This document shows positions 22,874 through 33,545 of a stretch of DNA of 64,000 bases, piece after piece (the first letter of the stretch is position 1; every line of letters begins with the position of its first letter). Under the pieces are notes generated by a model, which saw nothing but the letters and a program-made list of their open reading frames with translations, was not told the DNA's origin and did not search any database. Both the position numbers and the translations under genes were made by a program. Source of the stretch: Pseudorasbora parva (Eukaryota > Chordata > Actinopteri > Cypriniformes > Gobionidae); NCBI RefSeq assembly GCF_024679245.1, contig NC_090174.1, positions 18,121,433 to 18,185,432 on the forward strand, in the 5' to 3' direction.

Positions 22874-25800
22874 CTCTTCCCACCCCAAAAGATTAAAATT
22901 TTAATCTCCCAACATCTCACTGGTATTTTCAGCACTATGGGCTCTGGACAGGGCATCAGCGATTACGTTCTCGGCGCCGCGCTTATGTACAATCTCTAGA
23001 TTGCATTCTTGAAGCGCAAGAGGCCACCGCATCAAGCGCTGCTTTGTATTGTACATACGGTTGAGAAAAACCAAGGGGTTATGGTCTGTATACACTTTGA
23101 TTGGAAAGGTAGAACCACCTAGGTAAACCTCGAAGTGCTTCAATGCCATCAACAAGGCTAAGGCCTCTTTTTCGATAGTGCTATACCTGCACTGCATGCG
23201 ACTGATTTTTTTTTAGAAGTAACACACTGGCTTTTTCACATCCCTTTCGGAAGCTTGTAGAAGGACCGCCCCAGCAACATTAGCACTTGCGTCAACTTCG
23301 AGTTCAAATGGGCGTTCGAAATGCGGAGCAGGCAGAATTGGAGCGTTACGTAACAGATCTTTTGCTCCTGAAAAAGCCCGTTGACACTCGGAAGACCATT
23401 ATAAAACTTTGGGTTGGCCGGAGAAGGTCGGTTAAGGGTGCAACAAGAGTAGCAAAATTGCGACAAAAACTTCGATAATAACCTGCCATCCCAAGAAAGC
23501 GGCGCAACTACAACATTTATTTGTAGGTACTGGAAACTCAGATATAGCAACCACCTTAACATCTAGTGGGCAAACTTGACCTTGACCAACACATTTTCCG
23601 AGGTAGGTGACGTATGCTTTGGCGAACTCACACTTCGTCAGGTTCACTGTTAAGGATGCCGTCGCTAGACAAGAAAACACCACATGTAACGTCTCAACAT
23701 GCTCTTCCCACGTGGAAGAATATACAACAATATCATCTAGATATGCGTCACACTTTTGTACTCCATGGAGTACCAGCTGCATTAACCGTTGGAAAGTGGA
23801 CGGCGCGCTCCGCATTCCGAACGCCATCACCGAGTATTGACAGAAGGTGTCCGGAGTGACAAATGTTGAAACTCGGCAGCGCGTGCAGTAAGGGGCACCT
23901 GCCAGTAACCCTTAAGAAGGTCAAGTTTTGACACATACTTGGCAGGACCGACCCTATCAATAAGGTCATCAATTCATGGTAGAGGAACACAGTCAGGCTT
24001 AGTTACTGCATTAACTTTCTGAAAATCGGTACAAAACCGGAACGTCGAATTAGCTTTTGGCACAAGAAGGCACGGAGAGCTCCAAGCGCTCTGGCTAGTC
24101 TCTGCCAACCCATTCCGTAACATGTATTCCACCTCCGTTTTCATAATATCACGTTTACGAGGATTAACCCTATAGGGGTGTTGTTTAATTGGGGTAGCAT
24201 CTCCTACGTCGATGTCATGAAATAACACATTAGTGCGAGACCGGACATCTGAGAAAATACTAGGAAAGATATCGATCAATTTTATAATATCTTCCCGGTG
24301 ACCGTTTGACAGTTGACCCAGAAAAGCGTGCACATTTTTGAGAACAGTAGAGTTTCCCCAACGGCAGGAATTTTCTTCCCAATCTCCTCCTCGACTTCAT
24401 TTATCGAAACAGATGGAACCACCATCATAACGGGTTTAACTGACGTTTCACCTTGATCTCTCGCATGAAAAGGCTTTAACATGTTAATGTGGCAAAGCCA
24501 TGTTTTCTTTCTACTATCTGGCGTTCTCAGTATGTAATTTGTGTCGCTCACCTTTCTTTCTATAATGTAAGGACCAGTAAATCGGCTTTGAAGAGACGAA
24601 CCAGCCACTGTTAACAAAGCCAGTACTGACTGTCCTGGCTTGAACGAGCGAGCAACATTCTTACAATCATAACACTTTTTCATCACCGCTTGCAAGCTTT
24701 CAAGATTCAGCTTCGCAAGTTCACAAACGCGTTTCAACCGCTTGCGAAGTGTTTCAACATACTCGGGCACTGGCACATCTGCGATTTCGATCGCTAGCAA
24801 TTGTTCACTCAAGAGCTTAAGGGGACCACGAACTGAATGTCCGAAAACTAGCTGAGCTTGACTGAAGCCTAGAGAACCTTGTACGGTCTCTCGTACAGCG
24901 AAAAGTAGTAGAGGCAAACTATCAGCCCAGTCTTTCCCCTCTTCCGAGCAATGAATACGCAGCATTTTCTTGAGTGTTTGGTGAAAGTGAAAAGCACCTT
25001 GGGTTTGGGGTCAATAAGCGCTGGACAACTGATGTGACACCGAAATCCTAGACAGTACCTGCTTAAACAACTTGGACGTAAAATTACTTCCGCGGTCTGT
25101 TTAAACTATCCGCGGCAGACCAAAGAGAGAGCAGAATTTGGTGAGTTTTTTGACAACAGTTTTTGCTTTCAAATTACACAGGGGAATAGCCTCAGGAAAT
25201 CGAGTGGCTGCACACATCATCGTGAGAATATACTGGTGTCCGCTTTTAGATCTCGGAAGTTGCCCTACACAGTCTAAAATTAAACGTTCGAAAGTCTCCC
25301 CCACCACGGGAATCGGATGTAAAGGCACTGGTCGTATGACCTGATTGGGCTTTCCCGCGATCTGACACGCGTGACATGATCGACATTATTTCGCAACTCT
25401 CGTTCTCAAACCGGGGACAATAGAAATACTTCATAACACGCTGAAAGGTTTCATTCACTCCAAAATGCCCTGCCATAACGTGATCATGGGCTAATTCAAG
25501 CACTACTGAATGATAGCACGTAGGCAACACAATTTGATAAACAGGGTCTAACTCAGTCCTGTCAGACATCGGAAGCCATTTGCGCATTAAAACATCCCCG
25601 TCCCAAAAATAACCTATTCTTACATGAGCAAGGTCATTTTTTGTTTTCACGGCTGCTTCAATACAGTGAGACAAAGAGGGATCAGATTTCTGCGCAATAC
25701 CGAGCTGCTTCCGACCAACGTTAACCCTTTTATCGCCTATATCAGAGCTTGTCTCTAACACATGGTCATCAACAGACAGAGCTAACTCCCTCGGGCTTGA

Positions 25801-26638
25801 ACCTACTGGAAAAGAATCCGACAGATCAACTACGTCCTCAATTTTTTTAGCTTGAGAGCGCATAAGTGCACAAGCAGGAAACAAAGGCAGAGCGACAACC
25901 GATGGCTCAGAGTCCCGTGTAGGGGACTCTGAGACTAAAGGAAAAGGGAACACTTTACCTCCTGCCAAATCATTCCCAAGAATAAAATTTACACCATCTA
26001 CAGGAAGTTCCGTGCATACTCCGACATCCACCAGGCCTGAGACTAAATCGGACTCCAAGAACACGGAATGAACGGGAACTCTAATACATCCCAGTTCAAT
26101 TCCCCGAACCAAAATATCAGCTCCTGTATATGTTTCCGCTGACAATGGAAGCACATTTTCACAAATAAACGAGTGAGCAGCGCCGGTGTCCCTTAAAATG
26201 GACACTTTCTTTGGCCTACTATCCGAAGAAAGAGAAACTGATTCACTCATCAGAAAAGGCTTAAACATCTCCGTTCCACCTGGCAACGCCTCTGCGTCTC
26301 CTGTCAGTGGCTCAAACGTCACATGTGCAACATCTTTCACTTTAGTAGTCGCATTCTTCTGTTTCCATGCCTTGCAGTCAGCAATAAGATGACTGGGCTC
26401 AAGGCAGTAGAAACATACGTGTTTAGATTCTGCACGCTTAAACGCATTTCTGCCAGACGCACTCGCACGAATATCTGTTTTCGAGGGGCGTACGAGTACA
26501 GAATTCTGTTCAGCATACACTTTTACATGCTGATTCTGACATGCCTTATTAAAAACTGTGCGGTGAGTTAATACATATTCATCAGCAAACACTGCTGCCT
26601 CCGACAAGGAAACGACTTTCTGCTCGTTTAAATGTAAC
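22874..26638 (-). pseudogene. Gypsy B pol: protease-integrase-RT-RNase H order, broken
   Basis: Reading 26638 to 22874 on the minus strand: the end of Gag with a zinc knuckle CFYCLEPSHLIADC (about 26380-26420); protease with RDTGAAHSF (about 26200) and FILGNDL (about 25975). Integrase follows: HDHVMAGHFG, then a frameshift near 25390; LILDCVGQLP holds the first Asp and TDRGSNF the second. The conserved GALER-type Glu segment reads GAFHFHQ, so the catalytic Glu seems lost. RT comes after it: RFCTDFQKVNAVTK at about 24030 and YLDD near 23735. RNase H is at 23197-22901 with STIEKEALAL and YTDHNPL. Integrase before RT is the Gmr1-type order. Several frameshifts and a stop before the integrase second Asp make it non-functional. 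Confidence 0.88.
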
Positions 26639-26643
26639 ACCAA

Positions 26644-29600
26644 TGTAGTAAAGTTCATTGTGTATGGAAGGAAGAAGACAAGGGTCGGCTTTGACTGGGA
26701 CTCGCTTTCTTTATTCAGTCTTTTAAAAAATAAAACAAACACACGTGTGTGGTAACTCAGTTTCTCCACAATATGGATTACTCCTTCACAGTTCAGACAC
26801 TCTGTGTCAGACTCTCAGTCTCTCTGTTGTGTATACGAAGTCCCAGTCCAACTCTCTCTCTCGGCTCTCTCCCGGCCGCGGCTTAAATGTGCTCTCTCCC
26901 TGCCAATTATTGCAATAACAGGTGTTCGTCATCTGTGCTTGACCTACTTACCTGCCGCTCCGCTCTGAGCTCTCTCTCCCGCTGCAGACCTCGCAGAACC
27001 ACGCCCCCTTTGCCACATATCCCCACCACCCGACTCAGGCCAGGGAGCCATCCGGCCACACCCGGCCTGTGGATCACCTTGAACTTAAAAGGCTGTAAAT
27101 CTAGATACCAACGGGTGATCTGCGCGTTGGTATCCTTCATGCGGTGGAGCCACTGCAAGGGGGCGTGATCCGAACAGGGTGAACTCCCGTCCCAGGAGGT
27201 AATAGCGAAGGGTGAGGACGGCCCACCTGATGGCCAAACACTCCTTCTCTATGGTGCTGTACATCGTCTCTCTCTTAGAGAGCTTTCGACTGATGTACAG
27301 CACCGGCCATTCCTCCCCCTCCACCTCCTGGGACAGGACCGCGCCCAGCCCCCTGTCCGAGGCGTCAGTCTGCAGAGAAAAAGGGAGAGAAAACCGCTGC
27401 GGTCTTATTAATTTGGGGACGCACCTGCCCATGACCCAAGTGGAAGCCCAGATATCTTACTTCCACCCGCCCATTTGCACACTTCTTCGGGTTGGCCGTG
27501 AGCCCCGCCCTTCTCAGCGACCTGAGGAGTGCTCGCAAATGCTCCATATGACGCTGCCAGTCACCACTATAAATGATGATATCATCCAGATAGGCAGCGG
27601 CAATGCAGCATGCGGCCGAAGAATTCGGTCCATCAGACGCTGAAAAGTCGCGGGTGCCCCGAACAGCCTGAAAGGAAGCGTAATGAATTGGTGCAATCCA
27701 ACGGCATGGTAAAAGCGTTTTTTTCTTTGGTTACTGGAGACAAGGGGATCTGCCAGTAACCCTTTGTCAAGTCCAGTGTCGAATAAAAAGGAGCAGTACC
27801 TAGCCAATCAAGCAATTCGTCAATCCGTGGCATGGGATATGCATCAAATTTTGACACCGTGTTGACTTTTCTGTAATCCACGCAGAAACGGACCGAGCCC
27901 CCAGGTTTTGGAACCAAAACGATCGGGCTCACCCAGTCACTTTTGGATTCTTCTATAACCCCCATCTCTAGCATTGCCTCTAATTCTGCCTGAACCACTT
28001 TTTTCTTGTGTTCAGGCAATCTACATGATCGGCTGCGTACAACCACACCCGGCTCGGTCTCAACGTGGTGTTGGATGAGGTCTGTCCGACCCGGTAGGGG
28101 CGAGAACACGTCGGCGAAATCCGCCTGTAATTGTTTGAGATCTATGAGCTGGGAGGTGAGAGGTGATCCCCCCCCGGGACCAGAGCGTGAGATTGTGACT
28201 TTTGAACCGCCTCTGGTCCGAGATCATCCTCTCCACTTACACTACCTTCGCCAGCATCACAGCCTCTGCCTCAACCCATTTTTTTAATAAATTGAGGTGG
28301 TATATTTGACGTGCCCCGTCCCTGTTGGATCGAATTACCTCATAGTTCAGATCCCCTACTCGTCGTGTGACCTCAAACGGTCCTTGCCACTTGGCGAGTA
28401 ATTTGGAACTAGAGGTGGGGGAGTAATAGCAGTACTTTGAAAATTGTCCCGGTGAAAATTGTCGTAATCTAGCCCCTTTGTTGTACAGCTGTCTTTGTTT
28501 GTCTTGAGCCTGTAACAAATTCTCCATTGAAAGCTGCCCCAGCGTGTGGAGTTTTGTTCTCAGGTCTAACACAAACTGAATTTCGTTTTTACTAGTGGAT
28601 GGTCCGTCCTACCAAGCTTCCCTAATGACATCCAAAACCCCTCGGGGTTGGCGGCCATAGAGAAGCTCGAAGGGGGAAAATCCCGTGGAGGCTTGGGGGA
28701 CCTCGCGGACAGCAAACAACAGAGAGGTTCTAGCCATTTGTCCCAATTTTTGGCGTCTTCGTTGACAAACTTACGAATCATTGTTTTCAACGTACAATTA
28801 AATCTTTCTACCAGCCCGTCTGTTTGTGGGTGATAGATGCTGGTCCGAATAGATTTAATGCCCAATATCCATGACAACGCCGTGCCTTGATCGGTGAGAA
28901 TCTCTTTCGGGATTCCCACCCGGGAGATTAGGGAGAACAGTGCACTCGCAACACTTTTCGCCGAAATGTTACGCAGTGGCACTGCCTCGGGATATCGTGT
29001 TGCATAATCCACTAGGACTAATGCAAAGCGATGTCCGCGGGCTAACCGCTCTAATGGCCCGATGAGGTCCATACCAATTCTTTCGAAGGGGACCTGCATC
29101 AACGGGAGGGGGCACAATGTTGCTTTTGGTTGGGCCGGTGGGTTTACCAACTGACATTCACGACAAGACGCACACCACCGGCGTACAATCTCGTGAATGC
29201 CCGGCCAAAAGAATCGGGCCATGAGGCGGTTTAGTGTCGCTGTTTGCCCTGATTGCCCGGCCATAGGATTGTGATGAGCCGCCTGGAAAAGCATTTCCTG
29301 AAGGCTTTTAGGAATTAACAACTGGGTTGTAGTCTGTTTTGTCTGGGCATCTTGGGTCACCCGATACAACCTGTCCTTTAGCAGAGTAAAATAAGGAAAG
29401 GTGAGCGGTTGATCAGGACGGAGGGGATGGCCGTCGATGGCACAGACCTGATTGAACGCATTTTTGAGCGTTTCATCCTGGGACTGTTCCAGGGGAAAGT
29501 CATCGCGTTCTGAGAACACTGGCGTTTCCGGAGCGCTGGGTTGTAGGATGGAAGGAAGAAGACAGGGGTCGGCTTTGACTGGGACTCGCTTTCTTTATTC

Positions 29601-29907
29601 AGTCTTTTCAAAAATAAAACAAACACACGTGTGTGTGGTAACTCAGTTTCTCCACGATATGGATCGCTCCTTCACAGTTCAGACACTCCGTGTCAGACTC
29701 TCAGTCTCTCTGTTGTGTATACGAAGTCCCAGTCCAACTCTCTCTCTCGGCTCTCTCCCGGCCGTGGCTTAAATGTGCTCTCTCCCTGCCAATTACTGCA
29801 ATCCGAAACAGGTGTTCGTCATCTGTGCTTGATCTACTTACCTGCTGCTCGGCTCTGAGCTCTCTCTCCCGCTGCAGACCTCGCAGAACCACGCCCCCTT
29901 TGCCACA
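26644..29907 (-). mobile_element. Gypsy C, internally deleted, nested in Gypsy B
   Basis: The whole element is flanked by the perfect 5-bp duplication ACCAA (26639-26643, 29908-29912). The LTRs are at 26644-27017 (3') and about 29545-29907 (5'). On the minus strand each starts TGTGGCAAAGGGGGCG. The LTR is similar in layout to that of Gypsy A. The 5' LTR has lost its end, together with the primer-binding site, Gag and protease: integrase sequence begins almost at once. It interrupts B between its SCAN-like Gag part and the zinc knuckle. Confidence 0.9.
27018..29544 (-). pseudogene. Gypsy C pol: integrase, RT, RNase H, broken
   Basis: 29519-28566 gives the integrase. It has the zinc-binding part (AAHHNPMAG, CASCREC), MDLIGPLE with the first Asp, LTDQGT with the second and YHPQTDGLVERFN with the Glu. 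A short deletion follows LTDQGT, between the second Asp and the Glu. 28572-28237 gives the C-terminal KWQGPFEVTRR module. RT begins at about 28109 (SVRFCVDYRKVNTVSK, STLDLTKGYWQIPLSP), shifts frame near 27720 and continues to YLDD at about 27580. RNase H (LQTDASDRGLGAVLSQ, STIEKECLAI) lies at 27380-27240. A purine tract precedes the 3' LTR. Integrase is again upstream of RT. Confidence 0.87.
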
Positions 29908-29912
29908 ACCAA

Positions 29913-30538
29913 GTTCTCAGGAAAACATCTTTTAAAAGTCCTCCAGCAATATTAATTCCTGGAGGCGCTCAAATGTTGTTGCTTCCGACGCAATACACCA
30001 CTTTTCCAACATAGCTTTCTTCTCATGTGCAAACTCTACAAAAGTTTGTTTAGACACCTTGGTATGATTCCTAAATTTCTGCCTGTATGCCTCTGGCACA
30101 AGTTTGTATGCTTTTAGGACTGCAGCTTTTACTAAATCATAATCCAGAGAGTCCTGAATGGGCAAGGCAGCGCAGACCTCTTGTGCCTTGCCAACGAAGC
30201 TACTCTGTAACATCACAGCCCACATATCCTTCGGCCAGCATAGTTTTCCTGCCACCCTCTCAAAGGCAGTAAAATAGGCATCTACTTCTGATTCACGGAA
30301 TTGTGGAAAAAGTTTCATGTATCGGGTAGGATCAAATTGACTTGGTCTATCAGCTCCATGCGACTCACTAACGGCAGACTGTGTTCGCTATTCCTGTTTA
30401 GTTACCAGCAACAGTTCTAATTCGCGCAGATGGACCACACGGTTTTCATACTCGTGTCGTTTAATCTGTAATTCTAATTCCTTTAATTTCAATGTCACAT
30501 CAGGATTGGCCTCGTGCGTGGGAGTAATAACTGACTCT
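29913..30538 (-). pseudogene. Gypsy B gag, SCAN-like part
   Basis: The minus-strand frame 30318-29932 contains FRESEVDAYFTAFERVAGKL, a Gag N-lobe type stretch. It then has EAYRQKFRNHTKVSKQTFVE and FERLQELILLEDF, which resembles the SCAN fold of Gmr1-like Gag. Upstream, 30538-30390 encodes a charged helical segment (KELE, HLRELELL) and hits a stop at about 30391. About 148 bp of this (30390-30538) occur again inverted at 40487-40635, about 94 percent identical by hand count. The 5' neighbour on this strand is not the expected leader but an inverted LTR tail. Confidence 0.8.
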
Positions 30539-30642
30539 GAGGGAGATCGTAACATAATGGGGGCTCGTCAATAAAATTCGTAACTGCGGGTACAAGAATC
30601 AAGACCCTGGTGAGTAAATCAATTTCTTCTCCCATCTAATTT
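30539..30642 (+). mobile_element. Gypsy B LTR tail, primer-binding site and leader (inverted)
   Basis: 30539-30554 equals the last 16 bases of the B LTR (ending GTAACA), here on the plus strand. TGGGGGCTCGTC at 30558-30569 follows; it is the classic complement of the tRNA-Pro 3' end and so a primer-binding site. Leader sequence follows up to the Gypsy A insertion and continues at 40273. Orientation is opposite to the B gag next to it. Confidence 0.8.
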
Positions 30643-30647
30643 GATAT

Positions 30648-31031
30648 TGTGGCAGGGGAGGCGTGGTTTTGCGGGATCGGCAGAGGGAGAGAGAATGCGG
30701 AGCCGAGCGGGGCGTAAGTGGGTCAAGTGCAAATGAATAACACCTGTGTCTCATTGCAGTAATTGGCATGGAGAGATGGCTTAAAAGCCACAGTAGAGAG
30801 AGACGAGGGAGAGAGAGAGTTGGACTGGGACTGCGTGTGCGTTGACAAGAGCTGTGGAAGCCCAAGCTGATCTGGAGAAGTTGAATGAGAAGTCTGAATA
30901 GACAAAGAGTACTGAGTAAAACGCCCTCATGCATGTATTGTGTTTGTTTTGAAAGCGAAAGTGAAATAAAAGCTACGAGTCCCAGTCACGCCGACCCCGC
31001 CTTCTTCCTTTCACCATCGAACCTAACCACA
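30648..31031 (+). mobile_element. 5' LTR of Gypsy A
   Basis: 384 bp, TGTGGCAGGGGAGG to CCTAACCACA. Target duplication GATAT at 30643-30647 matches 40268-40272 after the 3' LTR. An AATAAA lies at 30965-30970. By hand count it differs from the 3' LTR at about 14 positions plus a 2-bp gap (near 4 percent). The next bases (TGGTACCGAAAGCCGGGA, 31033-31050) are the likely primer-binding site, with the tRNA not determined. Confidence 0.93.
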
Positions 31032-31071
31032 CTGGTACCGAAAGCCGGGAGGAAGAAGTGTGCACGCCGCC

Positions 31072-32085
31072 ATGGAAACTCCGTCACGCCACCCACTTGC
31101 GGACCTGGTGCAATCGCTCGCGGGCCTCCACCAGGAAACCCACCAGGATCTGGGGGCCGTCAGGGAGGAGCAGCAAAAGAGGTTCGAGGCGCTCCTCCAG
31201 GCCCAGCATGAGGACCGCGAGCTGTTCCGGAGCTGGATGAACTGGGAGGTTCAGGCCAGTCCCAGATCCGCCAGCGACTGGGCCGCCACCATCGCGCTCT
31301 CAAAGATGGGACCGATGGACGACCCGGAGGCGTTCATCGACCTCTTCGAGAGGTCCGCCGCCGCTCGGGACTGGCCCAAGGATGACTGGCCAATGCGGCT
31401 CCTGCCCCTACTATCGGGAGAAGCGCAGGTAGCCGCCCACCAACTGCCAGTCAAGAACCTCCTGGTCTACGACGACCTTAAGGGGGTCGCACACCGGATG
31501 CGGAGCTCGGCGGCACTCGGCGGCGCGCCACGTCTTTAAAATTCGAACACATTGTTTTCAATGAGTGTACGCACACCGGTGGGGCATTCGGCGCCCGTCC
31601 GCGGCGACTCAGGAAGTTGTTCTAAATCCTGCCGCGCCACAGAGCGCCATTTCAAGGCTTTATATTAAAAGTATATTATCGTTAAGGTATACTGATTTCA
31701 ACCTTTGCTACAAGACACATTTGTTTTACATTCTGAGTTCAACAGCTTGAATAAAGTCTAAACATATTTTGGGGAAATGTATAATAAACGTAGCCTTTTA
31801 AAATGTGCGCGTCCGGTGTGCGATACCTGAGACGCTGCGCAGCGCGCTACCGAGCTCCGCGTCCGGTTTGCGACCCCCTTCAAGCGCGCCATTCTGCAGC
31901 GGGTCCGGCCGGCCCTTCATCTTCGCGCACCAGCTCCGGGACTCGTGCCGCAAGTGGCTGATGGCCGGAGAATGCGACGCCGAGGGAATCATCGATTGTG
32001 TGGTGCTGGAGCATTTCGTGGCCATCCAGTTGGCGGAGGACCAGATGGTGGCGTGCCACGGAGTCGGCGAGCCCTTGCCAGCGGC

Positions 32086-32117
<32 letters not shown>

Positions 32118-32654
32118 CCTGCCCCCGCCCCGTCTCTCTCTAAACCTGTCCCCGCTCCCAGGCCCAGAGCTGGAGTGCCGCCCCGGCCAGCGCCGAGGTG
32201 GAGAACGGGGGGCGCGGCCGAGACATCGGCGACTCCCAGGCCGGCGGCCCAGGGAGGAGGAAGCCTGGATCCGTTTCCGGGATCATTATCCCCGTCCCTC
32301 TCTCCACGCCAAGGGCTGGACCCACTTCCAGCCACTAGGGCGGCGGGGAGGCCTGGGCCAGCTTGTTGGCGCTGTGGGGACCCGGGACACTTTATTGATC
32401 GGTGTCCTATGATGGACGTGGGGACGCTGGTCCGGGTCCCCGACCCGCCACAAGCCGCCCCCGATCAATCTGGCCTGTACCAGATACCTGTGAGTATCAA
32501 GGGGGGTACCTATCAGGCTTTGGTGGACTCGGGGTGTAACCAAACCTCCATCCATCAAAGTCTGATTCCACCTAGGGCATTGGGTAACAGCCGCATGGTT
32601 AAGGTGAGGTGTGTGCACGGGGAAGTGGTGAACTATCCGTTGGTGACCGTGGAT
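31072..32654 (+). pseudogene. Gypsy A gag and protease, interrupted
   Basis: The ATG at 31072 has a strong context (gccgccATGg). 31072-31482 encodes a coiled N-terminal part (REEQQKRFEALLQAQ) and a capsid-like stretch (DDPEAFIDLFERSAAARDWP, WPMRLLPLLSGEA). A 395-bp MITE then interrupts. 31878-32090 continues as a SCAN-like segment (LRDSCRKWLMAGECDAEGII). A (CT)n tract at about 32083-32120 shifts the frame. The zinc knuckle CWRCGDPGHFIDRC lies near 32365-32410 and the protease motif ALVDSGCNQTSIHQ near 32520-32560. The protease stops at the L2 insertion, and its ILG motif is not seen on either side of that insertion. Confidence 0.85.
31483..31877. mobile_element. 395-bp MITE in Gypsy A gag
   Basis: The inverted ends begin GGGGTCGCACACCGGATGCG and match the complement of the right end with two mismatches over about 28 bases. 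The flanks are CTTAAG (31477-31482) and CTTCAAG (31878-31884). Sub-terminal copies of 'cgcacaccgg' also occur. The Gag reading resumes after it. The superfamily is unclear: the TTAA core could suggest a TTAA-targeting group. Confidence 0.85.
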
Positions 32655-33545
32655 ATCCAATTTATCAATCAATCAATCAATCAACTTTATTTATATAGCG
32701 CTTTTACAATCACGATTGTGTCAAAGCAGCTTCACAGTGTCAAACAGGGTAATATTGCGACAAAATTAGATTTGGCTGTACAGCCGTACTGGAGAAAACA
32801 GTGATGTTATCAGCTTATTTTAATTTATCATATAGCGACAATTTTGGCAGATCAGTATTATAGTTTATAGAATTAAATAAGACCTAATTCATATATTTTA
32901 TTTGTATAATAAGTTGAATAACTTTAATCATATTTTTAGTGTCCCCAACTGAGCAAGCCAAGCCAAAGGCGACAGTGGCAAGGAACCAAAACTCCATCGG
33001 GGCATGATGGAGAAAAATAAACCTTGGGAGAAACCAGACTCAGTCGGGGTGCCAGTTCTCCTCTGGCCTATTAACACACCGTGTAAGATTATTATTCTGG
33101 CAACCTTACAGGTCGGAAATCATATTAGATCGGATTATTCAAAATTTTCAGGGTATCACGGAAGAGACAGATTTATTTAGGATGGGGCGTCAATTACACA
33201 AGAGTATGAATACATGAAAGATCGGAATTATTGCGCCGAAGACGGGTTTTGAGCATGTCGTGCCAGTGAGGCAAATTCGGAGGAGACACCATTTGACACG
33301 GCTCAGCAGACACTCCAGGATGCGTTGGTCATGTCCAGGCAGGTCCACCATCCGATCCGGACAGGGCCCAGATCCGGGATAAACCTCGGGATAAACAGAG
33401 AGACTAACATTAGCGTAGATGTCACTCTTTTTATGATGTAACGAGTACATCAGGTGTTATGGGAAGTGTTCCCGGTTCCGGCTGACCTAGTTAATGCAGC
33501 CTAACAATCAGTCAATTGAATTGAATAATGAAAGTTAAAAATGTT

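Noticed and set aside
30539..30569. Autointegration as the cause of the inverted B segment
   Set aside because: The join is 16 bases inside the LTR and not at its CA terminus, so a clean integrase-made autointegration product is unlikely.
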